From the NCBI RefSeq assembly GCF_900110695.1, contig NZ_FOEH01000002.1, forward strand, positions 434,001-498,000: a DNA stretch of 64,000 bases. The letters run 5' to 3'. The notes beneath the pieces were generated by a model. That model had not been told where the DNA came from. It did not search any database and was given only the letters and a program-made list of their open reading frames with translations. This DNA is from Virgibacillus subterraneus. Lineage in GTDB: Bacteria > Bacillota > Bacilli > Bacillales > Amphibacillaceae. The translations under genes and the position numbers were made by a program. This document shows positions 38,884 through 48,274 of the stretch, piece by piece (the stretch's first letter is position 1; every line of letters begins with the position of its first letter).

Positions 38884-40524
38884 ATGAAAAACATTAAGTG
38901 TGAGTGTGGGCACGTTAATCCAGAGGGGACGGTCCTTTGTGAGGCTTGTGGTAAACCTATAGAAGGTAACCAGCATATTGATGGAAATGATAAAAAGAAA
39001 TTATTAAATATGCGATATGATGGTAGTGCACGCAGGTCGCAAACATATAACAAGTCAATTGTTGACAAAATATGGAATTTCTTTTCTTCTGTGAAGATTG
39101 GTGTATGGCTAATTGTTCTAGCTCTCATTGCCTCAGCAATGGGAACTATATACCCACAGGAAATGTACATACCGGCGGATGCTGTATCAAGGGATCCCTC
39201 TATATTTTATGAAGATCGATATGGAATAACTGGCCAAATCTATTATCAGTTGGGGTTCCATAATTTGTATGGATCTTGGTGGTATATGTTGCTGATTGCT
39301 TTAATTGGTATTTCTTTGGTGATTTGCAGTATTGACAGGTTTGTCCCTTTATATAAAGCATTAAAAATACAAAAGGCTAGACGTCATGCTTCATTTCTAA
39401 GTAGACAGCGTTTATATAGTGAAACAGAACAAGTTACCTCAGAAGAAAAGAATAAAATCGTCTCAGGTCTAAAGAAACAACGATATAAAGTTACTGATGA
39501 AAATGGGCATATTTTAGCAGAAAAAGGGCGTTTTTCCCGTTGGGGTCCTTATGTAAATCACATTGGCCTAATTATTGTTTTAATTGCCGCATTATTGCGC
39601 TTCACTCCGTTTATGTACCTCGACGATTATGTTTGGGTAAGGGAAGGTGAACAAACCGTTATTCCAGGAACGAAAGGTGAATATTACATAAAAAATAAAG
39701 ACTTTATCCTGGAAACATATGATGAAAACGATGAGCGCTTTCAAAAGGCTATAAAAAAAGAAGGCATGGTTCCTAAAAACTTTCAAACCAATGTAATTGT
39801 TTATAAGGAATCTGGAGAAACAATACCAGGGGAAGACCCTGAACTTGAAAAAGTTGCAGAAGATGATATTCGTATGAATCATCCTCTGAAATTTGATGGG
39901 TATACGCTTTACCAAGCCGGATACCAATTAAACGAGTTTACAAGCATGACCTTTAAAGTTCATGAGACAGATGATTCAGAAGAAACATCTCTCGGTAATT
40001 TCAAAATTGATTTAACATCACCTAAGCCCGAGTATAAACTGGATAGTGGTTTTAGAGTTGTTGTTGATCAATATTATCCAGATTACTATTTGGATGATGG
40101 AGAGCCGAAATCGAAAACAGATTATCCAAGAAATCCAGCGTATGTATTTTCTGTACATCCCCCTGATGGCAGCGAACCTGAAATGAGTTTTGTAGGAATT
40201 GGAAAGAATGTTGATGCAACTGGAGAGAATGATTATAAACTGGGAATTCAGGATTTTAAAATGCGTGATGTGAGCGGAATAACTGTCAGACGTGATTATA
40301 CACTCCCATTATTTATTGCTGGGGCATTGATCTTTATGTTTGGCGTGATACAAGGAATGTATTGGCAGCACCGCAGAATCTGGATACACCCTACAGGGGA
40401 AGGGATTCTAATGGCGGCTCACACCAACAAGAATTGGTTTGGTGTGAAGAAGGATATTGAGAAAATAATTGAGGATACAGATATAAAAATGGTTGACGAT
40501 CAACAGGAATTAGATGATAAATAA
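38884..40524 (+). CDS. resB: cytochrome c biogenesis protein ResB
   Basis: The 546-residue membrane protein is half of the System II haem-delivery and ligation complex. The N-terminus has a zinc-ribbon-like CECGHVNPEGTVLCEACG. Membrane helices follow at about residues 73-90 (VWLIVLALIASAMGTIYP), 130-150 (WWYMLLIALIGISLVICS) and 220-240. A large outside domain and a final helix near residue 475 (LFIAGALIFMFGVIQGMYW) complete it. It pairs with ResC. Confidence 0.95.
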   Translation: MKNIKCECGHVNPEGTVLCEACGKPIEGNQHIDGNDKKKLLNMRYDGSARRSQTYNKSIVDKIWNFFSSVKIGVWLIVLALIASAMGTIYPQEMYIPADAVSRDPSIFYEDRYGITGQIYYQLGFHNLYGSWWYMLLIALIGISLVICSIDRFVPLYKALKIQKARRHASFLSRQRLYSETEQVTSEEKNKIVSGLKKQRYKVTDENGHILAEKGRFSRWGPYVNHIGLIIVLIAALLRFTPFMYLDDYVWVREGEQTVIPGTKGEYYIKNKDFILETYDENDERFQKAIKKEGMVPKNFQTNVIVYKESGETIPGEDPELEKVAEDDIRMNHPLKFDGYTLYQAGYQLNEFTSMTFKVHETDDSEETSLGNFKIDLTSPKPEYKLDSGFRVVVDQYYPDYYLDDGEPKSKTDYPRNPAYVFSVHPPDGSEPEMSFVGIGKNVDATGENDYKLGIQDFKMRDVSGITVRRDYTLPLFIAGALIFMFGVIQGMYWQHRRIWIHPTGEGILMAAHTNKNWFGVKKDIEKIIEDTDIKMVDDQQELDDK

Positions 40525-40550
40525 CGTTATATGAATCAAGGAGGATATAA

Positions 40551-41744
40551 ATGGATTTTTTAAGTATAAGTAGTACGATGCTATATACAGCTTTTATCCT
40601 GTATTTGATCGCTACGTTTTTCTTTGGCGCGACAATTAAAGAAAAAAAGTCGGACAGGAGTAAAGGAATAGCTGGAAAAATTGCAATTTCCATAACCATC
40701 ATTGGCTTTTTAGCACAAATTGTTTATTTTATAACAAGATGGATAGCAAGTGCCCATGCCCCCGTAAGTAATCTGTTTGAATTTATGACGTTTTTCGGTA
40801 TGGGGTTAGTGTTTGCATTCATTATCATCTATTTTATTTACAAACTTAATATCTTGGGATTGTTTGCATTACCGATAGCAATGATAATAATTGCCTATGC
40901 GAGTATGTTTCCAACCGAGATTGCTCCCCTCGTACCTTCGTTGCAGAGTCACTGGTTATATATTCATGTAACAACAGTGTCACTTGGAGAGGCAATTCTA
41001 TCGATAAGTTTTGTAACGGGGCTGATTTATTTAATCAGACAAGTTGATCAATCAGTTAGGAGTAAACGTACTACTTGGTTAGAAATCGTTTTATTTTCCT
41101 TAATCGTTTTTATTGGTTTCAGTGTAATTACTGTAGCATTTAACTTATCAGGGTATAGTGCTCAGTTTGAATATACTGTAAATAATAGTAATAATACAAT
41201 TACCACCGATTATCACTTGCCACCGATTGCCGGTCCTAACGAGGGCGAACTAATAACAGGGGATAAAATGAATCCATTATTTGACGCTCCGGGATGGATG
41301 CGTGGTGTTGACGCAGCAAGGAAATTTAATACTATTATATGGTCAGTTTTGTCTGGACTAGTATTATATGGATTGACCAGATTAATCTTGCGTAAAAGAA
41401 TTGGAGCAGCGATCCAACCATTACTTAAGAAAGTGAAACCCGATCTATTAGACGAAGTTTCTTATCGTGCGGTAGCAATTGGTTTTCCTGTTTTCACTCT
41501 TGGCGGAATAATATTTGCATCTATTTGGGCTCAAATAGCATGGGACCGCTTTTGGGGTTGGGATCCAAAAGAAGTTTGGGCATTAGTAACCTGGTTCTTC
41601 TATGCAGCATTTTTACATTTGAGACTATCACGTGGTTGGCATGGTGAAAAATCTGCTTGGCTTGCGGTTGGCGGCTTCGCTATTATTATGTTTAATCTGC
41701 TTGCTGTAAATCTGATTTTAGCTGGTCTTCATTCATACGCTTAA
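40551..41744 (+). CDS. resC: cytochrome c biogenesis protein ResC (CcsA)
   Basis: AAGGAGGATATAA precedes the ATG. The 397-residue protein has about eight membrane helices and the haem-handling WWD motif near residue 340 ([20 protein letters not shown]), with conserved histidines nearby ([16 protein letters not shown]). It exports haem and, with ResB, attaches it to cytochrome c. Confidence 0.96.
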   Translation: MDFLSISSTMLYTAFILYLIATFFFGATIKEKKSDRSKGIAGKIAISITIIGFLAQIVYFITRWIASAHAPVSNLFEFMTFFGMGLVFAFIIIYFIYKLNILGLFALPIAMIIIAYASMFPTEIAPLVPSLQSHWLYIHVTTVSLGEAILSISFVTGLIYLIRQVDQSVRSKRTTWLEIVLFSLIVFIGFSVITVAFNLSGYSAQFEYTVNNSNNTITTDYHLPPIAGPNEGELITGDKMNPLFDAPGWMRGVDAARKFNTIIWSVLSGLVLYGLTRLILRKRIGAAIQPLLKKVKPDLLDEVSYRAVAIGFPVFTLGGIIFASIWAQIAWDRFWGWDPKEVWALVTWFFYAAFLHLRLSRGWHGEKSAWLAVGGFAIIMFNLLAVNLILAGLHSYA

Positions 41745-41812
41745 TGCAATGACAGTTTTTGGTTTTTTAAAGGATATTATTTTCGACGAAATAATGATAA
41801 GGGGGAGCTTTT

Positions 41813-42529
41813 ATGGAATCAAGCGCTAAAGTGTTAGTTGTAGACGATGAGGAAAGAATTCGGCGTTTAATAAAAATGTACCTGGAAAAGGAGGACTTCA
41901 TTGTTGAAGAAGCAGAAAATGGTACGGAAGCATTGGAACTTGCACTTCAAAATGATTATGATGTAATCCTATTAGATATCATGATGCCGGAACTGGATGG
42001 TATTGAAGTTACCCAACAATTACGAGAGAAGAAAGCGACTCCTATTATTATGCTTACAGCAAAAGGGGAGGAAGCAAATAGGGTACAAGGGTTTGAAGTG
42101 GGCACCGATGATTACATTGTAAAACCGTTCAGTCCAAGAGAAGTAGTTTTACGTGTGAAGGCATTGCTGCGTAGAGTTTCGAACACTAACTTTAATGAAG
42201 CGAATACACCGACCAAAAATTTAATCGTTTTTCCTCATATGACCATAGATCATGATGCTCACAGAGTTACGGCAGACGGTATAGAAGTTAGTCTAACACC
42301 TAAAGAATATGAGTTGTTATGTTTCTTAGCTAAGTCTCCAGATAAAGTATTTTCACGTGAACTTCTATTAAAAGAAGTTTGGCAATATGAGTTCTTTGGA
42401 GACCTACGTACAGTAGATACACATGTAAAGCGGCTACGTGAGAAGTTAAATAACGTATCCAAAGAAGCTGCCAAGATGATTGTTACTGTCTGGGGCGTCG
42501 GATATAAATTTGAGGTAGATGATGTATAA
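41813..42529 (+). CDS. resD: response regulator ResD
   Basis: The 238-residue OmpR-type regulator has a receiver domain (acidic pocket VVDDEERIRRL, phospho-acceptor in VILLDIMMPELDG, Lys in IVKPFSPREV). A winged-helix output domain (LTPKEYELLCFLAKSPDKVF, then RTVDTHVKRLREKL) follows. ResD activates respiration genes under oxygen limitation. The resE start overlaps its stop (TAATG). Confidence 0.96.
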   Translation: MESSAKVLVVDDEERIRRLIKMYLEKEDFIVEEAENGTEALELALQNDYDVILLDIMMPELDGIEVTQQLREKKATPIIMLTAKGEEANRVQGFEVGTDDYIVKPFSPREVVLRVKALLRRVSNTNFNEANTPTKNLIVFPHMTIDHDAHRVTADGIEVSLTPKEYELLCFLAKSPDKVFSRELLLKEVWQYEFFGDLRTVDTHVKRLREKLNNVSKEAAKMIVTVWGVGYKFEVDDV

Positions 42530-44295
42530 TGATGTTTTGGCGTAGTGTTGTAGGGAAACTAGCAATAACGATATTATTGCTAGTTTCTTTTGTATTATTT
42601 ATTTTAACCGTTTTACTTTTGGAGTTTTTTGAGAATTTTCATGTTGATGAAGCAGAAAAAGATATGATGCAAACAGCAACAAAGGTGTCTATAATGGTAG
42701 AGCAATATGATAACCAGGAATTAGCGTTGGAGACTGCAGAACGTGTAAAGGATCCAGCAAGCCGTTTAGCTATCATCTATGAAGATGGTACTTCATGGGT
42801 ATCCCAATCTATTGATAACGACCTTGGTAAACTCGATACCGAATGGCTGAAAAAGGAAAATGATCTAATGGGAGTTATTACTAATGGTGAAAATATAAAA
42901 AAACAACTATTCTTACCTGATGGTAATACAGAAGTAATGATCGTAGGTACTCCAGTTAGCCAAGATGGAGCAGTTTTTGTATACCAATCACTTGATATCG
43001 TAAACCAGACGAAAGCTGAAACGACTAAAATTATCTTTCTTGCTGCTGGTATTGCTATAATTTTAACAACTATTTTTGCTTTTTTCCTTTCCACCAGAAT
43101 AACGTCACCTTTAATAAAAATGCGGGAAGCAGCATTTGATCTTACAAGAGGAGAATTTAACACGAAAGTACCAATTTTAACACACGATGAAATTGGTGAG
43201 CTTGCAATGGCGTTTAACCGAATGGGCAGACAACTGAAATTTCATATTAATGCGTTAAGACAGGAGAAAGAACAGCTTTCGAGTATCGTAAGTTCCATGG
43301 CAGATGGTGTGATTACATTTAACCGAAATAGTGATATGCTTATAACAAATCCTCCTGCAGAGCGGTTTATTGAGAATTTATATTACGAAAATGATATGGA
43401 TTCGTCAGAAAACAATAATAAAGCACCGATACCTTTAGATGAAATATTAACGAATGTCATCCAAGATGAAAAAGAAGCAATACATGAAATTAATCTACAA
43501 GGACGTACATGGGTAATGATTATGACACCTTTATATGATCAGACATATGTACGTGGAGCGGTGGCTGTTATTCGTGATATGACAGAGGAACGACGATTAG
43601 ATAAGTTGCGAAAAGACTTTATCGCAAATGTTTCCCATGAACTGAGAACACCTATTTCCATGTTACAAGGGTATAGTGAAGCGATTGTCGACGATGTGGC
43701 AGAAAGTAGAGAAGATAAAAATGAACTTGCACAAATTATCCACGATGAATCTTTAAGAATGGGTCGCTTGGTGAACGAATTATTGGATTTAGCACGGATG
43801 GAAGCAGGTCATATACAGTTAAATATAGAAAATGTTAACGTAGAAAAATTTATTGAACGAATTTTGAAAAAGTTTAAAGGGTTGGCGGATGAAAGTGATG
43901 TTGAATTAAATCTTATAAAGCATATTTCGACTGACCAAATATATATTGATCAGGATCGAGTGGAGCAGGTATTAACAAACCTAATAGATAATGCAATTAG
44001 ACATACCAATGAAAACGGAAAAGTTAATGTTATTATTGAAAGTAATGCAACTGATTTTAATGTTTCGGTGAATGATAATGGAAGTGGTATTCCGGAAGAT
44101 GATCTACCATTTGTATTCGAACGTTTTTATAAAGCTGACAAATCACGCACAAAAAATAGTAAGAAAAAGGGAACTGGACTTGGACTATCCATTGCTAAAA
44201 ATATTGTGGAAGCTCATAATGGTTCAATTACTGTGAACAGCAAAATTAATGAAGGAACCACGTTTTCATTTAAACTACCTTTACAAGAGAAGTAA
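42529..44295 (+). CDS. resE: sensor histidine kinase ResE
   Basis: The 588-residue kinase has two membrane helices (residues ~10-30 and ~167-190) around an outside sensor. A HAMP domain (STRITSPLIKMREAAFDLTR), a PAS-like region (residues ~245-355), the HisKA box (NVSHELRTPISMLQGYSEAI), and the ATPase N, G1 and G2 boxes (LIDNAIRHTNENGK, DNGSGIPEDDLPFVFERFY, GTGLGLSIAKNIVEAHNGS) follow. It phosphorylates ResD in response to oxygen, nitric oxide or quinone state. Confidence 0.96.
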   Translation: MMFWRSVVGKLAITILLLVSFVLFILTVLLLEFFENFHVDEAEKDMMQTATKVSIMVEQYDNQELALETAERVKDPASRLAIIYEDGTSWVSQSIDNDLGKLDTEWLKKENDLMGVITNGENIKKQLFLPDGNTEVMIVGTPVSQDGAVFVYQSLDIVNQTKAETTKIIFLAAGIAIILTTIFAFFLSTRITSPLIKMREAAFDLTRGEFNTKVPILTHDEIGELAMAFNRMGRQLKFHINALRQEKEQLSSIVSSMADGVITFNRNSDMLITNPPAERFIENLYYENDMDSSENNNKAPIPLDEILTNVIQDEKEAIHEINLQGRTWVMIMTPLYDQTYVRGAVAVIRDMTEERRLDKLRKDFIANVSHELRTPISMLQGYSEAIVDDVAESREDKNELAQIIHDESLRMGRLVNELLDLARMEAGHIQLNIENVNVEKFIERILKKFKGLADESDVELNLIKHISTDQIYIDQDRVEQVLTNLIDNAIRHTNENGKVNVIIESNATDFNVSVNDNGSGIPEDDLPFVFERFYKADKSRTKNSKKKGTGLGLSIAKNIVEAHNGSITVNSKINEGTTFSFKLPLQEK

Positions 44296-44329
44296 ATATG
44301 ATATGATAATATAGAATTGAATAATAATA

Positions 44330-44530
44330 TAGAGTTTGGTGTCATTACTTAATAGGGAATCCTGTGAAAAACAGGAACTGTCCTCGCAACTGTATGTGAT
44401 ATTCGAAATAAGTGTAATCCACTGTATGATTCGTCATATGGGAAGGACTTATAGTAGGTGTAAATCACGAGTCAGTAGACCTGCCAAGTCTCTAACGTTT
44501 CAAAGCTTCGAGGATGTGAGCGATTGGGAC
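44330..44530 (+). ncRNA. cobalamin riboswitch
   Basis: The leader shows the conserved B12 riboswitch blocks: AATAGGGAATCCTGTGAAA, then AACTGTCCTCGCAACTGT, a GGGAAGG segment, and GAGTCAGTAGACCTGCC (the B12 box). About 50 bases later an intrinsic terminator follows, so coenzyme B12 binding would end transcription before the downstream uptake genes. Confidence 0.95.
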
Positions 44531-44580
44531 AACCGAGTACATTGTGATTGGTTATTTTTATGTATCGATTGTCTATTTAA

Positions 44581-44607
44581 GCTAACTCTCTAGAAGGGTT
44601 AGCTTTT
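44581..44607 (+). terminator. riboswitch expression-platform terminator
   Basis: GCTAACTC and GGGTTAGC form the stem (one wobble pair), followed by TTTTT. It lies between the riboswitch and the lipoprotein gene. Confidence 0.85.
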
Positions 44608-44707
44608 TATATGTTTATAATTGATTGATACTTAGAACTTAAACGATACCTTGGTTTCCAACGCCCAATTCTCCTCAATACAAAAATAGAACTGGAGGAA
44701 TGGGAAG

Positions 44708-45145
44708 ATGAACAAATTGTTTTTACGTATTGCATCATTGCTGATCGTTATGGGATTATTGATCGGGTGTGGTGCTGAAGAACAAGAACAGGGGCAGACA
44801 AACAGTCAAGAAGAGAAAAATACAGTAAGTGAGAACTCAGAGGAACAAAGTGAGGAAAAGGTTCAGATTACAATTTCCAAAGATAAAGGTTCTGAATATA
44901 TTAATGAAAAAGAGGTTGCTGTTAAAGAAGGGGCAACACTTATGGAAGTAATGGAAGAGAACTTTCAGCTGGAGACTGATTTTAATGATGGCTTTATAAC
45001 ATCAATTGACGGTGTTGCACCTAAAGACGGCGAGCAAAAATCTTGGATGTTTACTGTAAATGGTGAAATGCCTACAGTCGGTGCTAAAGAATTTAAGCTA
45101 TCTCCTGGTGACAAAGTAACTTTTGATCTGCAAGCTTGGGAATGA
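44708..45145 (+). CDS. DUF4430 lipoprotein, predicted cobalamin-binding
   Basis: The 145-residue product is a lipoprotein: signal helix, lipobox LLIGCGAE with Cys near residue 19, an acidic linker, and one DUF4430 domain (KEGATLMEVMEENFQLETDF, then GEQKSWMFTVNGEMPTVGAK). DUF4430 is related to the ligand-binding domain of B12-binding transcobalamin/intrinsic factor. With the riboswitch and ECF S-component, it is predicted to bind B12 or a precursor outside the cell. TGGAGGAATGGGAAG precedes the ATG. Confidence 0.85.
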   Translation: MNKLFLRIASLLIVMGLLIGCGAEEQEQGQTNSQEEKNTVSENSEEQSEEKVQITISKDKGSEYINEKEVAVKEGATLMEVMEENFQLETDFNDGFITSIDGVAPKDGEQKSWMFTVNGEMPTVGAKEFKLSPGDKVTFDLQAWE

Positions 45146-45150
45146 CTTAA

Positions 45151-45666
45151 TTGAATACTTATAAAATTACGTTACTTGCATTGCTTGCAGCACTGGCTGT
45201 TGTCGGACGCTTCGCCTTTGCATTTCTACCAAATGTCCAGCCGGTAACATCGCTAATCATTGTCTGTGGTTTATTATTAGGCCCTCTAGCAGCTGTTTTA
45301 CTAGCTATTTTAACGACATTCCTCTCTAATATGATTTTAGGAATGGGTATATGGACAATCTGGCAAGTGGTTGCCTGGGCATTAATCGGATTATTAAGTG
45401 GAGTGTTAGGAAAATACCCTCGTAAGATTCCAGGATTAATATTAGTAATTATTGCGGTAATTAGTGGTTATTTATACGGATTTATTATTTCACTAACGAC
45501 ATTTTCTGTTACTGGAAAATTTCTTCCGTACTATCTGGCAGGATTACCATTTGATACATATCATGCAATTGGCAATGGGGTATTTATGGTTCTGTTATAT
45601 CCGATAATTGCTCACTTTTTTAGAAATTATGCTGAAAAACATTTCAATTTGCAGAATACCAACTGA
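45151..45666 (+). CDS. ECF transporter S-component, predicted cobalamin (CbrT-like)
   Basis: A TTG start follows the lipoprotein stop by only five bases. The 171-residue protein has six membrane helices and the ECF S-component start (YKITLLALLAALAVVGRFAF), with later WTIWQVVAWALIGLLSGVLG. It would combine with a shared EcfAA'T module encoded elsewhere. The cobalamin riboswitch makes B12 or cobinamide the likely substrate. It shares an operon with the DUF4430 lipoprotein. Confidence 0.88.
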   Translation: MNTYKITLLALLAALAVVGRFAFAFLPNVQPVTSLIIVCGLLLGPLAAVLLAILTTFLSNMILGMGIWTIWQVVAWALIGLLSGVLGKYPRKIPGLILVIIAVISGYLYGFIISLTTFSVTGKFLPYYLAGLPFDTYHAIGNGVFMVLLYPIIAHFFRNYAEKHFNLQNTN

Positions 45667-45710
45667 ATTAGGTTGGTATTTTTGCGTTTTTCTAATATAG
45701 TATAATAAGT

Positions 45711-45738
45711 TGTAACTTTCGTGTGGTAATAAACGACT
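45711..45738 (+). promoter_or_regulatory. SigX-type ECF promoter (autoregulatory)
   Basis: TGTAAC at 45711-45716 and CGACT at 45734-45738 are separated by 17 bases, matching the B. subtilis SigX/SigW-class consensus (TGTAAC, CGAC). It sits 24 bases before sigX, so the gene is probably self-activated. Confidence 0.8.
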
Positions 45739-45761
45739 ATGTAAATGAACGGAGGATCTTT

Positions 45762-46286
45762 ATGAAAGCCGTTTTTGAGAAATTTTATGATAACTATCAT
45801 CATGATTTATACCAATTCATCTTTTATATGGTAAAGGATAAAGAAACTTGTGAAGACCTCGTTCAGGAAGTATATATTAAAGTCTTAAAATCCTACGATT
45901 CTTTTAAAGGAGAAAGTACTGAGAAGACTTGGCTATTTTCAATTGCGCGGCACATAACAATCGATTACTTTCGCTCTCAGAAGAGGAAACGAAATCGTAT
46001 TATGGAATACTTTGACTGGAGTGAAAAAGGGCAATTAATTCAGGATCAGAAGTTGCTCCCTGATGAGATAGCTATGCAAAATGAACAAGTGAAAGATGTT
46101 TATCGCTATTTAGATAAATGCACACCAGATCAAAGAAGTGTTCTAATATTACGGTACATACAATCATTTTCTATTCAGGAGACAGCAGACATCCTAAATT
46201 TCAGTGTTAGCAAAGTGAAAACGACACAGCATCGTGGACTGAAGACATTGAAAAAATACATTAGTGAAGGAGGAGATGTATTGTGA
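45762..46286 (+). CDS. sigX: ECF sigma factor SigX
   Basis: ATG 45762 follows CGGAGGATCTTT; a longer frame to 45723 overlaps the promoter. The 174-residue sigma factor has region 2 (DLYQFIFYMVKDKETCEDLV, TWLFSIARHITIDYFRSQ) and region 4 (CTPDQRSVLILRYIQSFSIQ, ETADILNFSVSKVKTTQHRG). SigX controls envelope charge and antimicrobial-peptide resistance genes in Bacillus. The anti-sigma gene overlaps its end. Its position after resDE is as in B. subtilis. Confidence 0.93.
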   Translation: MKAVFEKFYDNYHHDLYQFIFYMVKDKETCEDLVQEVYIKVLKSYDSFKGESTEKTWLFSIARHITIDYFRSQKRKRNRIMEYFDWSEKGQLIQDQKLLPDEIAMQNEQVKDVYRYLDKCTPDQRSVLILRYIQSFSIQETADILNFSVSKVKTTQHRGLKTLKKYISEGGDVL

Positions 46287-47473
46287 ATACTTTCGACAAC
46301 AACGAAAAGCAGATTAAAGAATCGTTAGAACAAATGCCAGTAATGGAAGACAGCTTGGACAAAGATATACTCTATCAGCGCATCTCCTCCGAACTTAATG
46401 ATGAAATACGACCTAAAAGAATTAATAAAAGGTTTGTACTTATTCCTATTTTCAGTACAGTTATGGTGCTGTTGCTATTAGTTCTTATAGTACCTTCGAT
46501 GATGAATAATACGATGTATCAGAGTAATAGTGAAAATAGTTCTGCTGATAAAGCAATGGACAATTCTGCCTCTAACGATAGTATGGATGGTGGAAACGAG
46601 TCGAGTGAACTAAAGAGGCAGGAAGACAATGCATCTTCTGCTGAAAGTGAATCTAGCGTTACGATGATGGAAGCCGAGATGCAGTCTAACGTTATTCATT
46701 CTACGGATGACAATACTACCATAATACATGGTGCTCTTGCCGATCGTCAGGCAAAGTATATTATCCCGTTAGCTTTTGAAGTTCCCAAAACAGAGAATGC
46801 GGGAAAGTATTATAATCAGATAAGTACTTATTTGAATGAGAAAACATGGGGTGTTAGTGACTATATGTTTTCGGGTGCAGTATTCCAATTGGATGAACAA
46901 AATAGTCAAGTTCATGTGGAACTGCCTGAAGATTTTTCTGTTACCTCAAGTACTCAGGCGAATATGTTTATAGGTTTACTGACAACAATGTTTGCCCCTA
47001 ACAAAATTAATAAAGCTGTCTTTAGTCAGCAAGTAAATCTTGATCCTATAGGTAAAGTGAAGGAAATATCGCTAAAATCTTCAAATGTCATTTATAAACG
47101 ATATCAATTGTCTGAAGAAAAACGTGTGTTTCTTGCAAGAATACCAGTCGAAGACCAATCTGATATTGAAACCGCGTTAGCCGAAATGAAAAAGGATGAA
47201 GAATCATATAATGTCTATCACTCAATACCAAGAAATATTGATTATTCATTGAGAAGTGAAGGTGATTTACTTCAAATAAATTTTGCCGATAAAAAAATGG
47301 CTTACAATAACCAGGAAACCGTAACGATGATAGAGGCTATTCTGATGACTGCGAAAAGCTTTGATTATCAGGAAGTCTTATTTACAAATACTTCAGACGA
47401 AACAATAGGCCCATATAATTTATCTGAGCCAATTAAAGTACCAGAAGGAGTAAATGCAATTAAAATTGATTGA
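46283..47473 (+). CDS. rsiX: anti-sigma factor RsiX
   Basis: A GTG start overlaps the sigX stop by four bases. The 396-residue protein has an N-terminal cytoplasmic sigma-binding part (residues 1-48), one transmembrane helix (RFVLIPIFSTVMVLLLLVLI), a Ser/Asp/Glu-rich linker (residues ~75-115) and a large outside domain. This matches RsiX layout and gene order. It holds SigX inactive at the membrane. Confidence 0.9.
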   Translation: MNTFDNNEKQIKESLEQMPVMEDSLDKDILYQRISSELNDEIRPKRINKRFVLIPIFSTVMVLLLLVLIVPSMMNNTMYQSNSENSSADKAMDNSASNDSMDGGNESSELKRQEDNASSAESESSVTMMEAEMQSNVIHSTDDNTTIIHGALADRQAKYIIPLAFEVPKTENAGKYYNQISTYLNEKTWGVSDYMFSGAVFQLDEQNSQVHVELPEDFSVTSSTQANMFIGLLTTMFAPNKINKAVFSQQVNLDPIGKVKEISLKSSNVIYKRYQLSEEKRVFLARIPVEDQSDIETALAEMKKDEESYNVYHSIPRNIDYSLRSEGDLLQINFADKKMAYNNQETVTMIEAILMTAKSFDYQEVLFTNTSDETIGPYNLSEPIKVPEGVNAIKID

Positions 47474-47523
47474 GTCAAAGCGTTCCGAGAGGAGATATCC
47501 TGTCAGAACGCTTTGACTTTTTT
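47474..47523 (+). terminator. terminator after rsiX
   Basis: GTCAAAGCGTTC and GAACGCTTTGAC form a perfect 12-base stem followed by six T residues. Confidence 0.95.
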
Positions 47524-47578
47524 AACAATGGGAATTATCATATAATTTATACGAGTTATTTATTTAGGGATGATTTCA

Positions 47579-47842
47579 ATGGAACAAGAAACAATTATCG
47601 ATAGAATATCGACAAAAGTAAAACTAATACGGGTGGAGAATAATTATACACAAGATCAAATGGCAACTGTATTGGGAATATCAAAGAAGTCGTTAGTTCA
47701 AATTGAGAAACGGAGAAACAATGCTAATTGGACTACGACAGTAGCGTTGTGTGCGCTTTTTCGTGACAGTGAAGTAATACAGCAAACTGTAGGATATGAT
47801 GTACTAACGATTCTCGAAACAGCAGCACATAAAGAAAGATGA
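47579..47842 (+). CDS. XRE-family HTH regulator, 87 aa
   Basis: ATG 47579 follows AGGGATGATTTCA. The 87-residue product is a minimal Cro/CI helix-turn-helix (NNYTQDQMATVLGISKKSLV and QIEKRRNNANWTTTVALCAL) plus a short C-terminal helix. It lies between rsiX and fer, where B. subtilis has other genes. Target unknown. Confidence 0.8.
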   Translation: MEQETIIDRISTKVKLIRVENNYTQDQMATVLGISKKSLVQIEKRRNNANWTTTVALCALFRDSEVIQQTVGYDVLTILETAAHKER

Positions 47843-47866
47843 TTCCCTACATTAGGAGCTTTCGTG

Positions 47867-48124
<258 letters not shown>

Positions 48125-48274
48125 TTAACCTCCAGTTCGTTTACAAAAAAAGTCTTGTACAAACTATTGTAAGGCTGATATTTATACATTTCAACTGCTA
48201 TAATACATGTTATCATTAATGAGGAAGGAAACTCTGATAATCGACACAAATTATTCATAAAGGAGTTTAGAACA

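Noticed and set aside
44336-44593. 85-aa frame
   Set aside because: It lies within the cobalamin riboswitch and is noncoding.
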